A stretch of 40,059 nucleotides of DNA from CAYNLK01 sp964398055 (GTDB lineage Bacteria > Chloroflexota > Anaerolineae > 4572-78 > J111), in the NCBI GenBank assembly GCA_964398055.1, contig CAYNLK010000055.1, positions 1 to 40,059 on the forward strand. The letters are read 5' to 3'. The translations under genes were made by a program, and so were the position numbers. The notes beneath the pieces are model-generated. The model saw only the letters and a list, made by a program, of their open reading frames with translations. It had not been told where the DNA came from and searched no databases. Every line of letters starts with the position of its first letter. Positions within the stretch are counted from its first letter, which is position 1. This document shows, piece by piece, positions 14,602-23,595 of the stretch.

Positions 14602-17073
14602 TTATCCTAACACTTGGGTCAATGGCTGGCGCAGTTCAGCCGGCGCCGCAATCAAAAGTTCACCGTCAACGGTCGCTTCTACCAGCAGACCCCGCAAGCG
14701 CAGCCGGCCCATCACCGTTTCAGGCGTATGGTACTGCCAATAGGGCGACTCCTCCAGGTCGTTGCCGTAGCGACGCTCGAATTCCGCCCAGGCCATTGTC
14801 CCGCCCCCGGCCATAACCTGGCGCAGCGCCTCTCGCTCCTGGTCGGTCAATTTAGCCACAATCCGGGCCAAGTTGTCGGGGTCGGTCAGCTCCTCGACCA
14901 GTAGCTCGAGCAAGGCTGCCTTTTTATAAGCCGACCAGCCGCCCCAACGAATGACAACCCGGCCCATCGCCGCCAGCACCTCTTTGCTGTAAAGGGGCAG
15001 CGCCTCGGTCAGGCCTGGTTCAGTCGTGGTCAACTGGCGCTGCTGCCTGGTTCGTTTAGCCAGGTCGCGCTCACGCTGCTTCTCCATAAAGGACTCCCAC
15101 CCGGAACGCAGCTCGGCCGTCAACTCCAGCCGCTCCAGCAACTCCTTGGCCGGTTCGTAATCAGGGATAATCTCCAGGGCCATCTCCAGGCTGCGACGAG
15201 CCGCGTCGTAATCCTCTTTGTGCAGCAGCAAACGGGCCTGGATATAGCCGTAAAAGGCCATCTCCTGCGGCTGAAATTGGGTCACGTCGGCCAGAGGCGC
15301 TAACATCGCCTCGGCGCCTTCAATATCATTGTCGTTCAAAAGATACATCGCCAGGTTAGCCCGCGGAAAGACATAGGTCGGATCGATCTCCAGCGCTTTC
15401 CGGAGCATCTCTTTAGCCGGCTCTATCTCGCCGCGGCGAGAATAGATGGCCGCCAGGTTGTTGTAGGCTTCTTTAGCCCGCGGCTCCAACTCTATCGCCT
15501 GTTTGAACAAGCGTTCGGCTTCGCTCTCTTTTTGCTGTTGGAAGGCGCGCAGGCCGCGGTTCAACAGATCGACCACCCGGGGCGAGTAGGCTACCTCCGG
15601 CTCATCGGAAATCTCATATTGACGGAGCTGGACTTCCTGCCATTGACCGCGAGTCCAAACCTGCAGCTTTTCGTCCGGGCCAACCTGCTTGGCTTCGACC
15701 AACTTGAACAGGGCCTGCATCCGCAACTCATCGTCGCCGGCCTGGCTGGTGCCAAAGCGACGCAACGCCGCGTAAGCCGCCGGCGTGCCAAGAATGCTCA
15801 ACATGGCTATGCCCGCCTCCGGCTGCCCCTCCTCCCAGACCAGTTTTTCAGCAGCCATTACCAGTTGGGGGTAGCGCTTGGCAAACGCCTCGATCTGGCT
15901 GCGAAACCTCTTGGCCGGCAGCTTGCCCTGGCGACCGACCAGCTCGACAAACTCCTCCATTCTGGCGTGTGAGATCACTTCAGTGCTGTGGAAGTAGGGA
16001 AAGCGGTCCACATAACCCGGTCCCGACCGGCCGCGTTGCAATGCTCCCAATACCTCTTTGATCCACGGGGAGCGATCTTTGAGTTTTTTCAAGCGGCGTT
16101 TGGCTGCCTCAGTTCGGCCTGTATTGGCTTCGGCAATCGCCAGGAATAATTGGATCTGGTGTAAGGAGCCGGGAGCCTCGCCCGGGCCCACTCCCCCGTT
16201 GGCCAGGGGTTGCAGCAACTCGTAGACGCTCTCGTCCTGCCCCAGCATTGCCGCGGCTTCGGCCTTTTTCAGCCGGTCGCTCGCATCCACCGGCTCGACG
16301 GCCTGAAGACGGGGCCAAAACTCCCGCGCCTCGGCCTCGCGGCCGGTCCAGGCCAGATAACGGATGGCGTTGCTCAACGCCTGCAAGTTGTCCGGATAGG
16401 CTGACAAGACCTGGCGAGTCTCCTGGATGGCCTCGTCCGGCTGGCCGTCAAAAAATAAAGCCAGGGAGAGATTGTTGTGGGGCGGCGGCCAGTTGCCCAA
16501 CAGTTTGATGGCGTTCCGATTGACCGCTATGGCCCTTTGAAAGTCGCCGCTGTTCAAGGCCCGCCGGCCGGCCTCCATAAAGCGCAACCCTTGCTCCGTT
16601 TTCTCAGCCGTAATACCCAACTGCCGGGCTGTTCTTTCCACGTGCTCCTCCAACGAGGCGACCACGTCATAGAGCGAGTTGATATCAGGCACTTCCAGCC
16701 GGTGTTTGAGCACCTCCCGAAAAGCCCGCAAGGCATGGGCGTGCTGCCCCAATTCAAGATAAAGCGAAGCCAGCGGCAGCCAGTAACCCAAATTGTGGCT
16801 TAAATCCAACGCCCGCTCATAGCTGGCCAGGCTGCCCCACATGTCGCCGGACTGAGCGCGGGCGTAACCCAGGTAGTAATGGATATCAGCCACGTTCGGG
16901 TGAGACTCCAGGTACGGCTCCAGCAACGCCACCGCCTCCGCGGCCCGCCCCTGGCCCACCAACCGGTTCACCTGTTCAAACAACGCCGCCAGGTCAACTC
17001 TTTGACGCCACGGCCAGGAGAATCCCCGGCCACTCAGGGGCTTATCTCGTTTCTGCTGCTTCCGTTTCGCCAC
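14602..17073 (-). CDS. Large TPR-repeat protein
   Basis: The protein has 823 residues when started at GTG 17073. That start is preferred because GGAGG lies about 7 nt upstream and the basic N-terminus AKRKQQKRDKPL follows. An upstream ATG at 17148 would add 25 residues that overlap a TATAAT box (17105-17110), so it is unlikely. TPR-type helix pairs occur at about residues 20-170 and again at 480-620 (AYNNLAAIYSRRGEIEPAKEMLRKALEIDP). The last 150 residues are a different helical domain (ELLVEELTDPDNLARIVAKLTDQEREALRQVMAGGG). It is expected to act as a protein-protein scaffold. Partners are unknown. It is followed 20 bp later by the amidohydrolase gene. Confidence 0.85.
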   Translation of the reverse strand: MAKRKQQKRDKPLSGRGFSWPWRQRVDLAALFEQVNRLVGQGRAAEAVALLEPYLESHPNVADIHYYLGYARAQSGDMWGSLASYERALDLSHNLGYWLPLASLYLELGQHAHALRAFREVLKHRLEVPDINSLYDVVASLEEHVERTARQLGITAEKTEQGLRFMEAGRRALNSGDFQRAIAVNRNAIKLLGNWPPPHNNLSLALFFDGQPDEAIQETRQVLSAYPDNLQALSNAIRYLAWTGREAEAREFWPRLQAVEPVDASDRLKKAEAAAMLGQDESVYELLQPLANGGVGPGEAPGSLHQIQLFLAIAEANTGRTEAAKRRLKKLKDRSPWIKEVLGALQRGRSGPGYVDRFPYFHSTEVISHARMEEFVELVGRQGKLPAKRFRSQIEAFAKRYPQLVMAAEKLVWEEGQPEAGIAMLSILGTPAAYAALRRFGTSQAGDDELRMQALFKLVEAKQVGPDEKLQVWTRGQWQEVQLRQYEISDEPEVAYSPRVVDLLNRGLRAFQQQKESEAERLFKQAIELEPRAKEAYNNLAAIYSRRGEIEPAKEMLRKALEIDPTYVFPRANLAMYLLNDNDIEGAEAMLAPLADVTQFQPQEMAFYGYIQARLLLHKEDYDAARRSLEMALEIIPDYEPAKELLERLELTAELRSGWESFMEKQRERDLAKRTRQQRQLTTTEPGLTEALPLYSKEVLAAMGRVVIRWGGWSAYKKAALLELLVEELTDPDNLARIVAKLTDQEREALRQVMAGGGTMAWAEFERRYGNDLEESPYWQYHTPETVMGRLRLRGLLVEATVDGELLIAAPAELRQPLTQVLG

Positions 17074-17241
17074 GATTATCCTCCAAGTATTGGAAAATAT
17101 CTCAATTATAACATCTTTTCCAAATTGACCATAACTCAGGCATAACACTTTACCGGTATTCTTGGCCTAAAGCCACTAATCGTGTTAAAATGTTACCATA
17201 ACGTTTTCAGATTTGCCCCCTCTTCCCAACCTCTCCTGAGA

Positions 17242-17263
17242 CCCCCTGAGCTTGACAAAGGGG
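17242..17263. repeat. Short CCCCTGAGCTTG-type palindromic repeat
   Basis: CCCCCTGAGC-TT-GACAAAGGGG resembles the very widespread CCTGAGCTTGTCGAAGG repeat with two substitutions. It lies in the 171-bp gap upstream of the SNF2 gene, between divergent genes. Confidence 0.45.
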
Positions 17264-17319
17264 CGAAGGATTGGGCGAGAGGCCGGGAGTGAGGGCCGAT
17301 TTACCAGGAGGGTACGCCC

Positions 17320-20193
17320 GTGGTTACAATCCAGGAACAAATTGAACGCCGCCGCCAACGAGCCACCGAAGACATTGCCGCGATCGAGAATCGCGACGCC
17401 CATGCGGTTTACAGCACTTTTCAGGTGACTTCGCTGTCCGGGCAAAGCTATCAAGTCCAGATCCGCTCCCTGACCGACCTGCTCAACAGTTGTAGCTGCG
17501 CCGATTATCAAAGCAACCTGTTGGGCACTTGCAAGCACATCGAAGCGGTGCTGCTCCACCTCAAAGACAACCTGGGCGACCAGTGGGCTGAAGTCGCCGC
17601 CCAGAGTCCGCCGGTTACTCAAATTTACCTGCACCACGCCCAGGAAACCACTGTGCGAGTTACCCTGCCCCTGCCGGACCGCCGCAGCAGCCTGGGCCAG
17701 ATTCTCAGCCGCTACTTCGACGCCGAGGCCATTCTAACCGGCGCGGTCCTCCACACCCTGCCGGCCCTGTTGCAGGAAATCGAGGCGCTGCCGGCTCGCC
17801 AGCGCAATGCCCTGCAAGTTAGCCCGGAAGTGGGCCAATACCTGGAGCGACTGCAAGATATCGACGCTATCCAACGCCAGAAAGAGTGGTTCCTGGAACA
17901 AATCGACCAGGGCCATCGCTCCCTCAACCTGCTCTCCAGCCCGCTTTATCCCTACCAGCAGCAGGGGGCCATGCACCTGGCCTTCGGTCGCCGGGCCATG
18001 CTGGCCGACGACATGGGCCTGGGCAAAACGGTCCAGGCTATCGCCGCCAGCAGCCTGCTGCACCAACTGCGCGACATCCAGCGCGTCCTGATCGTTTGCC
18101 CGGCCTCGCTCAAGCACCAATGGTCCAGGGAAATCGGGCGCTTTACCTCCTTCTCGGCCAACGTGGTCGAAGGCAATCTCAAAACCCGCCGCAGTTTTTA
18201 TCACAATCCGGCCTTTTTCACCATCCTCAACTACGAGCTGGTCGTTCGGGACGAGGAAGAGTTGGGCCGGCTGCGGCCCGATCTCATCATCCTCGACGAA
18301 GCCCAGCGCATCAAGAACTGGCGCACCAAAACCGCCGACGCGGTCAAGCGGCTGCGCAGCCCCTACGCCTTTGTGCTCACCGGCACACCCCTGGAAAACC
18401 GGCTGGATGAGCTGTACAGTATCTTCCAATTCATCGACCCGAACATCCTCGGCCCGCTCTGGCGCTTCAACCAGCGCTTCTTCCAGGTGGAACGGCGCTC
18501 GCCCCGCTCCAGCTCTTACAAAGTGTTGGGCTATAAAAACCTGGACGAACTGCGCTTTACCATCAAACCCTACGTCCTGCGCCGGGTCCGGGATGAGGTG
18601 CTGAACGATCTGCCCGACCGGATCGACAACAACTTCTTTGTGCCCATGACCGATCCGCAGTGGAAAGCCTACGAGGAGTATCGCACCATCGTCGCCCGGC
18701 TCATTGCCAAAGCCAAACAGCGCCCCCTCACCCCGCAAGAGCATCAAGTTCTGCTGGGCGCGCTGGTCAAGATGCGCCTCATCTGCAACGCCCTGGCCCT
18801 GCACGACCCCGACCTGCCGCCCAAAGAGCGTGAACGGACCTCGCCCAAGCTGCAAGAGCTGGCCAGTATCCTGGACGACGAGATCGCCAGCAACGGCCAT
18901 AAAGCCATCATCTTTAGCCAGTGGACCAATATGCTCTACCTCACCTATCCGCTGCTGGAGCGGCTGAATCTGGGCCACGTCACCCTCAGCGGCGACGTCC
19001 CCACCCCTAAACGGGGCGCTCTGATCGAGCGCTTCTTCAACGACGACCAGTGCAAGGTCTTTCTCTCCACCGACGCCGGCGGGGTGGGCCTGAATCTGCA
19101 GGCGGCCAGCCTGGTCATCAACCTCGACCTGCCCTGGAATCCGGCGGTGCTCGATCAACGCATCGCCCGGGCCCATCGCCACGGCCAGCTCCACACCGTC
19201 AATGTGATCAACCTGGTGGCCAAAGACACCATCGAGGAGCGCATGCTCGACACCCTGGCCGCCAAGCGGAATGTCTTTGCCGGGGTCTTTGGCACCGAAG
19301 AAGCTCCCGGCGAGATCACCTTCCACGATACCGGCCAAAGCTTGATGCAAAAAATCGATGAGATGCTGGGCGCGCCACCGGTCGAGGTCAAGCTGGACCT
19401 GACCCCCAAAGCCGCGCCCGCCCCCGCCGCTATCGTTCCGGCGCCGACCCTGCGCGGCCTGGCCGACCGGCTGGTAGCCCATTTCCCCGGCCGGATCATG
19501 CTGGTGCGCGCCGCGCCGCAGTTGCCCGGCGCTCCGGCCGACGGCCAGCTCCTGGTCGTTGTTGACCGCTCACCGGCCGAACTCCGGCCGCAAATTGAAA
19601 AAATGGTGGCCGAATATTATAGCGGGCCGAACGGGGGTGAGCTGCCCGGCCTGCACCTGATGGAACAGGAAAGCTATCGCACCCTGATGGCCCTGACCGG
19701 CGGCGCGGTCGAGCAGGCCGACCCGGAGGCCGAAGCCTATCGCGCCCCGGCCATGCCCGCCCCGGCGGCCCGCCGCGCCGACGAGCAGCAGGCGCGCCGC
19801 CTTCAAAAGGCCCGCGCCGGGCTGGAGACCGCCAACAAGCGGCTACAACTGGCCCGGGTGGTGCTGCAAGGCGGCTTCCCCGAGGAGGTGCTGCGGCCGA
19901 TCAACCAGGCCCTGGGCTGGGCCTTGACCGCTCACCTGGCCCTGCTCAAAGAGCGAGAGCCTGGCCCGGAGCTGCCCTCGCCCCGGCTGGTTCAGGCGGA
20001 GCTGGTCGAAACCAAACGGCTCGAGCCGGCCCTGGTCGCCCGGCTGGCCCACGTCCGTGAGTTGACCACGCCACCCGCCGACGACGAAGAAGAAGCTCCG
20101 CCGCCCTCCCTGGAAACCGCCGAGAGTTTGATCGAGACCGTGCAAGATTTGGTCAACAAAGGTTACGAGTTGGTCGCCGAGGCCGGGTTATAG
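17320..20193 (+). CDS. SNF2-family helicase/translocase with N-terminal SWIM zinc finger
   Basis: The 957-residue protein begins at GTG 17320 with AGGAGG (17306-17311) 8 nt upstream. A SWIM zinc finger lies at about 45-82 (Cys58-x-Cys60 ... Cys71-x-His73). The SNF2 ATPase core has motif I DDMGLGKT (230-237), motif II DEAQ near 326, motif III LTGTPLENR, and in the second RecA domain DAGGVGLNLQAA and the motif VI region QRIARAHRHGQ. The last 300 residues are an unassigned Ala/Pro-rich and helical extension with a possible coiled coil near 825-850. It should move along double-stranded DNA using ATP. Only 39 bp separate it from addB, so it probably belongs to one operon with AddB-AddA, suggesting a link to recombination repair or defence. 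Confidence 0.93.
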   Translation: MVTIQEQIERRRQRATEDIAAIENRDAHAVYSTFQVTSLSGQSYQVQIRSLTDLLNSCSCADYQSNLLGTCKHIEAVLLHLKDNLGDQWAEVAAQSPPVTQIYLHHAQETTVRVTLPLPDRRSSLGQILSRYFDAEAILTGAVLHTLPALLQEIEALPARQRNALQVSPEVGQYLERLQDIDAIQRQKEWFLEQIDQGHRSLNLLSSPLYPYQQQGAMHLAFGRRAMLADDMGLGKTVQAIAASSLLHQLRDIQRVLIVCPASLKHQWSREIGRFTSFSANVVEGNLKTRRSFYHNPAFFTILNYELVVRDEEELGRLRPDLIILDEAQRIKNWRTKTADAVKRLRSPYAFVLTGTPLENRLDELYSIFQFIDPNILGPLWRFNQRFFQVERRSPRSSSYKVLGYKNLDELRFTIKPYVLRRVRDEVLNDLPDRIDNNFFVPMTDPQWKAYEEYRTIVARLIAKAKQRPLTPQEHQVLLGALVKMRLICNALALHDPDLPPKERERTSPKLQELASILDDEIASNGHKAIIFSQWTNMLYLTYPLLERLNLGHVTLSGDVPTPKRGALIERFFNDDQCKVFLSTDAGGVGLNLQAASLVINLDLPWNPAVLDQRIARAHRHGQLHTVNVINLVAKDTIEERMLDTLAAKRNVFAGVFGTEEAPGEITFHDTGQSLMQKIDEMLGAPPVEVKLDLTPKAAPAPAAIVPAPTLRGLADRLVAHFPGRIMLVRAAPQLPGAPADGQLLVVVDRSPAELRPQIEKMVAEYYSGPNGGELPGLHLMEQESYRTLMALTGGAVEQADPEAEAYRAPAMPAPAARRADEQQARRLQKARAGLETANKRLQLARVVLQGGFPEEVLRPINQALGWALTAHLALLKEREPGPELPSPRLVQAELVETKRLEPALVARLAHVRELTTPPADDEEEAPPPSLETAESLIETVQDLVNKGYELVAEAGL

Positions 20194-20232
20194 CGATGTC
20201 CTAAAAAAGCTGGAATTGCTGTGGGAGATAAT

Positions 20233-23200
20233 GTGGACATCCACTTTTACCTGGCCCCGGCCGGCCACGGCAAAACCGCCTACGTGCTGGCGCGGCTGCG
20301 GCAGGTTCGGGCCGCTGAACCGCTGGCGCCGGTTGCCGTTATTTTGCCCAACCAGGCCCAGGTTACTGCCTTTCGCCAGCGCCTGAGCGCCGGCGGCGGG
20401 GCTTTGGCGGTCAACCTAAGCACCTTCAATGCCCTTTACGCCGATCTGCTGGCCTGGGCCGGCCAACCGGCGCCGCGCCTGCCGGCGCCGGTCCAATATC
20501 GACTGATCCGCAGCCTGGTCGCCCGCCTGGTGGATGCCGGCCAACTGCCCTATTACGCCCCCCTGCGCGATAAACCGGGCTTTGTGGTGCTCCTGCGTAG
20601 CCTGTTGGAAGAGCTTAAACGGGCTCGCCTCCACCGCGATCAATTCAGAGCGGCCGTGGCCCAGGTGGCCTTGACCGAGGCCCGGCTGACCGAGCTGGCC
20701 GAGATTTACGCCGCCTACCAGGATTGGCTTTCAACCCACGGCTGGGCCGATACCGAGGGGCAGGGCTGGCTGGCCGCCAGGGCCCTGGAACGCCAACCGG
20801 CCTTGGGCCGGGAGCTGCGGCTGCTCATCGTTGACGGCTTTGACGAATTCAACCCAACCCAATTGGCCGTACTCAACCTGCTGGCCGGCCGCGCCGCCGA
20901 GACCATCATCACCCTGACCGGCGACCTTCCCACCCTGGAATCCGAGGGTGAATATCGGAGTTCTAACCTCACTATGGACACACCCCCCCTTCTCCCCCTG
21001 AAATCGGGGGGAGAAGGGGATAGAATGACGTCTCGCCCGGCCTGGCGCCGCTTCTATCGCGCCCGCCGCGCTTTAACCGATGTCCTGAAGCTGGCCCCGG
21101 AACCGCTGCCTCAGCCGGCGCTAACGCCTTTTGCCCCGGCCCTGGCCCACCTGGAAGCCTATCTCTTCAATCCCCAGGCCCCCGCCTTCCCTTTGTTAGC
21201 GGGCCAGGAACCGGCCATAACCTTTATCGAGGCCCAAAACCGGGCCGAGGAAGTTCGGGCCGCCCTGCGTTGGCTGAAAAGCCGGCTGGTCAGAGACGGG
21301 CTGGCCCCGGCTGAGGCTGCCTTACTGGCCCGCGACCTGACCCCCTACCGTCCCTTTATCGAGGAGACGGCGGCCGAATTTGGCCTGACCCTGCACCTGC
21401 GTGAACCGCTGCGCCTGGCGGCCAACCCCGCCATTGCCGCCCTGATGTCGCTGCTGGCCCTACCCTTAGGCCCCGGCCACACTCCGGGCAATTGGGCCTG
21501 CCGCCCCCTCCTGGACGCCTGGCGCAGTCCCTATTTTGACCACCTCGCGCCTGGCCAGACCGACCGGCTGGAGCGGGTAGCCCGGCAGGGAGTGGTAATC
21601 CATGGGCTTGACCAGTGGCGGGTTGCCCTGGCCCAACAGGTGGAACAGGCGGCGCGGCGCGGCGAAACGTCGCCCGCCTTTGCTCCGCCCGCCGATGAAG
21701 AGCTTCAACCACCCGACCAGCTCAGCCTGGCCGAAGCCCACGTCCTGCTGGAGGCATTTGAGAGTTTTGTCGCCCGGATCAGCCCCCCGCCCCAGGCCAC
21801 CCTGCGCCAGTACGCCGGCTTTGTCGAGGCGCTGATTGGCGCTGACCCCAAACTTACCGGGCCGGACGACGAGCCGGCCGACCCGGAAGTTGGCCCCAGC
21901 TTGGGCTTGGTCAAGCGGGCCAGGGTCGAGACCACAACCGCTCAACGCGATATCGCCGCCCTGCGCACCTTTAAGGATGTGCTGCGTGGTCTGGTTCTGG
22001 CCGAGGCCTCGCTGCCGCTGGACACGCCCGTCGCCTACGACCAGTTTTACACCGAGCTTCAAGGCGCGGTGCAGGGCGCGGCCTACTATCTGCCGCCGCC
22101 CAAACCGTTGGCTGCCGCCCTGCCGGTCCTGACCGTCTTGAACGCCCGTGGCCTGTCATTTGCGGCCGTGGCCCTGATCGGCCTGGCCGAAGGGGAGTTC
22201 CCCCCGCCCGAACAGGAAGATATCCTGCTGCGAGAGGAGGACCGGCAGGCGCTCCGCCAGGCCGGCCTGACCGGCCTGGAAAGCCGGCTGCGCGGTGAGG
22301 AGATCAGCCTGTTTTACCAGGCCGTCACCCGCGCCCGTGAGCAACTGCTGCTGTGCCGTCCTTACCTGGCCGACGACGGCCAGAGCTGGGAAGCCTCACC
22401 CTACTGGTCGGCGGTACAGCAGTTGGTCGCCGGACCGGTAATCCATCTGCGCCCGGAAGATCCCCTGCCGCTCAGCCAGGTCGCCTCGCCCCAGGAGTTG
22501 GCCCGGAGCGACTGGGCCGCCGCTCAACCGGCCTTACCGGAAGGTGAATGGGCCGGGTTGGGCCTGCCGGCCGCCGCCCTGAGCCGCCTGCGCCGCAGCG
22601 CCGCCATCTTGCAGGCCCGCCTGGCCGCCGAGCCGCAGGGAGAGTTCGAGGGCGACCTGACTCACCTGGCCGCCCGCTTTTCGGCCGAGTACGGCCCCGG
22701 CCACGTTTGGAGCGCCAGCCGCCTGGAAGCTTATGGGCTGTGCCCCCATCATTTTTGGCTGAGCCAGGCGTTGGCCTTGACCCCACGCCAGCCGCCGGAG
22801 GAGGGGTTTGACGTTTTCATCCTGGGCAGCATGTACCACGAAATTCTGGAGCAGGTCTACCGCCAGGCCGGCGACCAGACCGGCCTGGACCATTTGCTGG
22901 CCCTCCTGCCGGCCATCGCCCAAAAGGTCTTTGACCAGGCCCCGGCTGTCTACGGTTTCCGCCCGACGGCGCTGTGGGGGCGGCAACGGCCGGAGTTAGA
23001 GCAGATTTTGGCCAACACCTTGACCGCCCTGGCCAAGGCCACCGCCGACAGCGCGCCCCTGGCCCAAGAACAGCGCTTTGGCCTGGATGATCAGCCGCCG
23101 CTGCTGGCGCAGGCCAACGGCGACGAGTTCCGGCTGCGCGGCTTCATCGACCGGGTCGACCGGACGCACGCCGGTGGCCTGCGCATTATCGATTACAAAT

Positions 23201-23532
23201 CCGGGGCCACGCCCATCGCCGCCCGAGACCTGGTGGAGGGCCGCCGGCTGCAAATAGCCCTGTACGCCCTGGCCGCCCGCGACGCCCTGGCCCTGGGTGA
23301 GATCGCCGACGGCTTCTACTGGCACATCGGCTCGGCCAAAGCCAGCAGCCTCAAGTTAGATAAGTTCCCCGGCGGGGTGGCCGCCGCCCTGCAAACAGCC
23401 CTGGCTCACGCCTTCCGGCACATTGCCGGGGTGCGAGCCGGTCGCTTCCCACCCACCCCGCCACCGGCCGGCTGCCCCGGCCATTGTCCGGGCGTTAATT
23501 TCTGCTGGCGATACCAGCCAAAAGGATGGTAG
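20233..23532 (+). CDS. addB: AddB-type subunit of an ATP-dependent helicase-nuclease
   Basis: The protein has about 1099 residues. GTG 20233 is preferred over GTG 20221 because GGGAG lies 5 nt before it. Walker A is APAGHGKT (8-15). The centre has helicase-like but divergent AddB features, including LIGLAEGEFPPPEQEDILLR and FYQAVTRAREQLLLC. The C-terminal PD-(D/E)XK nuclease domain has IIDYKSG (Asp987, Lys989). Cys837 together with Cys1081-x3-Cys1085-x5-Cys1091 matches the four-cysteine iron-sulfur staple known in AddB nucleases. With AddA it should resect double-strand breaks. In-frame palindromic repeat sequence (20986-21019) encodes residues near 250-264 (TPPLLPLKSGGEG), which looks like an insertion in the family fold. 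Confidence 0.9.
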   Translation: MDIHFYLAPAGHGKTAYVLARLRQVRAAEPLAPVAVILPNQAQVTAFRQRLSAGGGALAVNLSTFNALYADLLAWAGQPAPRLPAPVQYRLIRSLVARLVDAGQLPYYAPLRDKPGFVVLLRSLLEELKRARLHRDQFRAAVAQVALTEARLTELAEIYAAYQDWLSTHGWADTEGQGWLAARALERQPALGRELRLLIVDGFDEFNPTQLAVLNLLAGRAAETIITLTGDLPTLESEGEYRSSNLTMDTPPLLPLKSGGEGDRMTSRPAWRRFYRARRALTDVLKLAPEPLPQPALTPFAPALAHLEAYLFNPQAPAFPLLAGQEPAITFIEAQNRAEEVRAALRWLKSRLVRDGLAPAEAALLARDLTPYRPFIEETAAEFGLTLHLREPLRLAANPAIAALMSLLALPLGPGHTPGNWACRPLLDAWRSPYFDHLAPGQTDRLERVARQGVVIHGLDQWRVALAQQVEQAARRGETSPAFAPPADEELQPPDQLSLAEAHVLLEAFESFVARISPPPQATLRQYAGFVEALIGADPKLTGPDDEPADPEVGPSLGLVKRARVETTTAQRDIAALRTFKDVLRGLVLAEASLPLDTPVAYDQFYTELQGAVQGAAYYLPPPKPLAAALPVLTVLNARGLSFAAVALIGLAEGEFPPPEQEDILLREEDRQALRQAGLTGLESRLRGEEISLFYQAVTRAREQLLLCRPYLADDGQSWEASPYWSAVQQLVAGPVIHLRPEDPLPLSQVASPQELARSDWAAAQPALPEGEWAGLGLPAAALSRLRRSAAILQARLAAEPQGEFEGDLTHLAARFSAEYGPGHVWSASRLEAYGLCPHHFWLSQALALTPRQPPEEGFDVFILGSMYHEILEQVYRQAGDQTGLDHLLALLPAIAQKVFDQAPAVYGFRPTALWGRQRPELEQILANTLTALAKATADSAPLAQEQRFGLDDQPPLLAQANGDEFRLRGFIDRVDRTHAGGLRIIDYKSGATPIAARDLVEGRRLQIALYALAARDALALGEIADGFYWHIGSAKASSLKLDKFPGGVAAALQTALAHAFRHIAGVRAGRFPPTPPPAGCPGHCPGVNFCWRYQPKGW
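20986..21019. repeat. Palindromic repeat inserted in frame in addB
   Basis: Arms CCCCTTCTCCCCC (20986-20998) and GGGGGAGAAGGGG (21007-21019) are perfect 13-bp complements around an 8-nt loop. The surrounding AT-richer stretch (20950-21030) differs in composition from the very GC-rich gene. It is translated as part of AddB. Confidence 0.75.
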
Positions 23533-23537
23533 AGAAC

Positions 23538-23570
23538 AGGTGACGGTCACTTTTGAAGTGACCGTCACCT
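23538..23570. repeat. 33-bp perfect palindromic repeat (family P1) between addB and addA
   Basis: Arms AGGTGACGGTCACTT (23538-23552) and AAGTGACCGTCACCT (23556-23570) are perfect around a TTG loop. Relative to the copy at 96-128, two positions in each arm have changed while pairing is kept. It starts 6 bp after the addB stop and ends 25 bp before the addA start, so it lies inside the presumed message. Confidence 0.85.
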
Positions 23571-23595
23571 GATTGCTGATACTTGATTACCAAAA

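Noticed and set aside
17734..19482. 582-codon open frame on the minus strand
   Set aside because: Antisense to the SNF2 helicase core, whose motifs on the plus strand are unmistakable.
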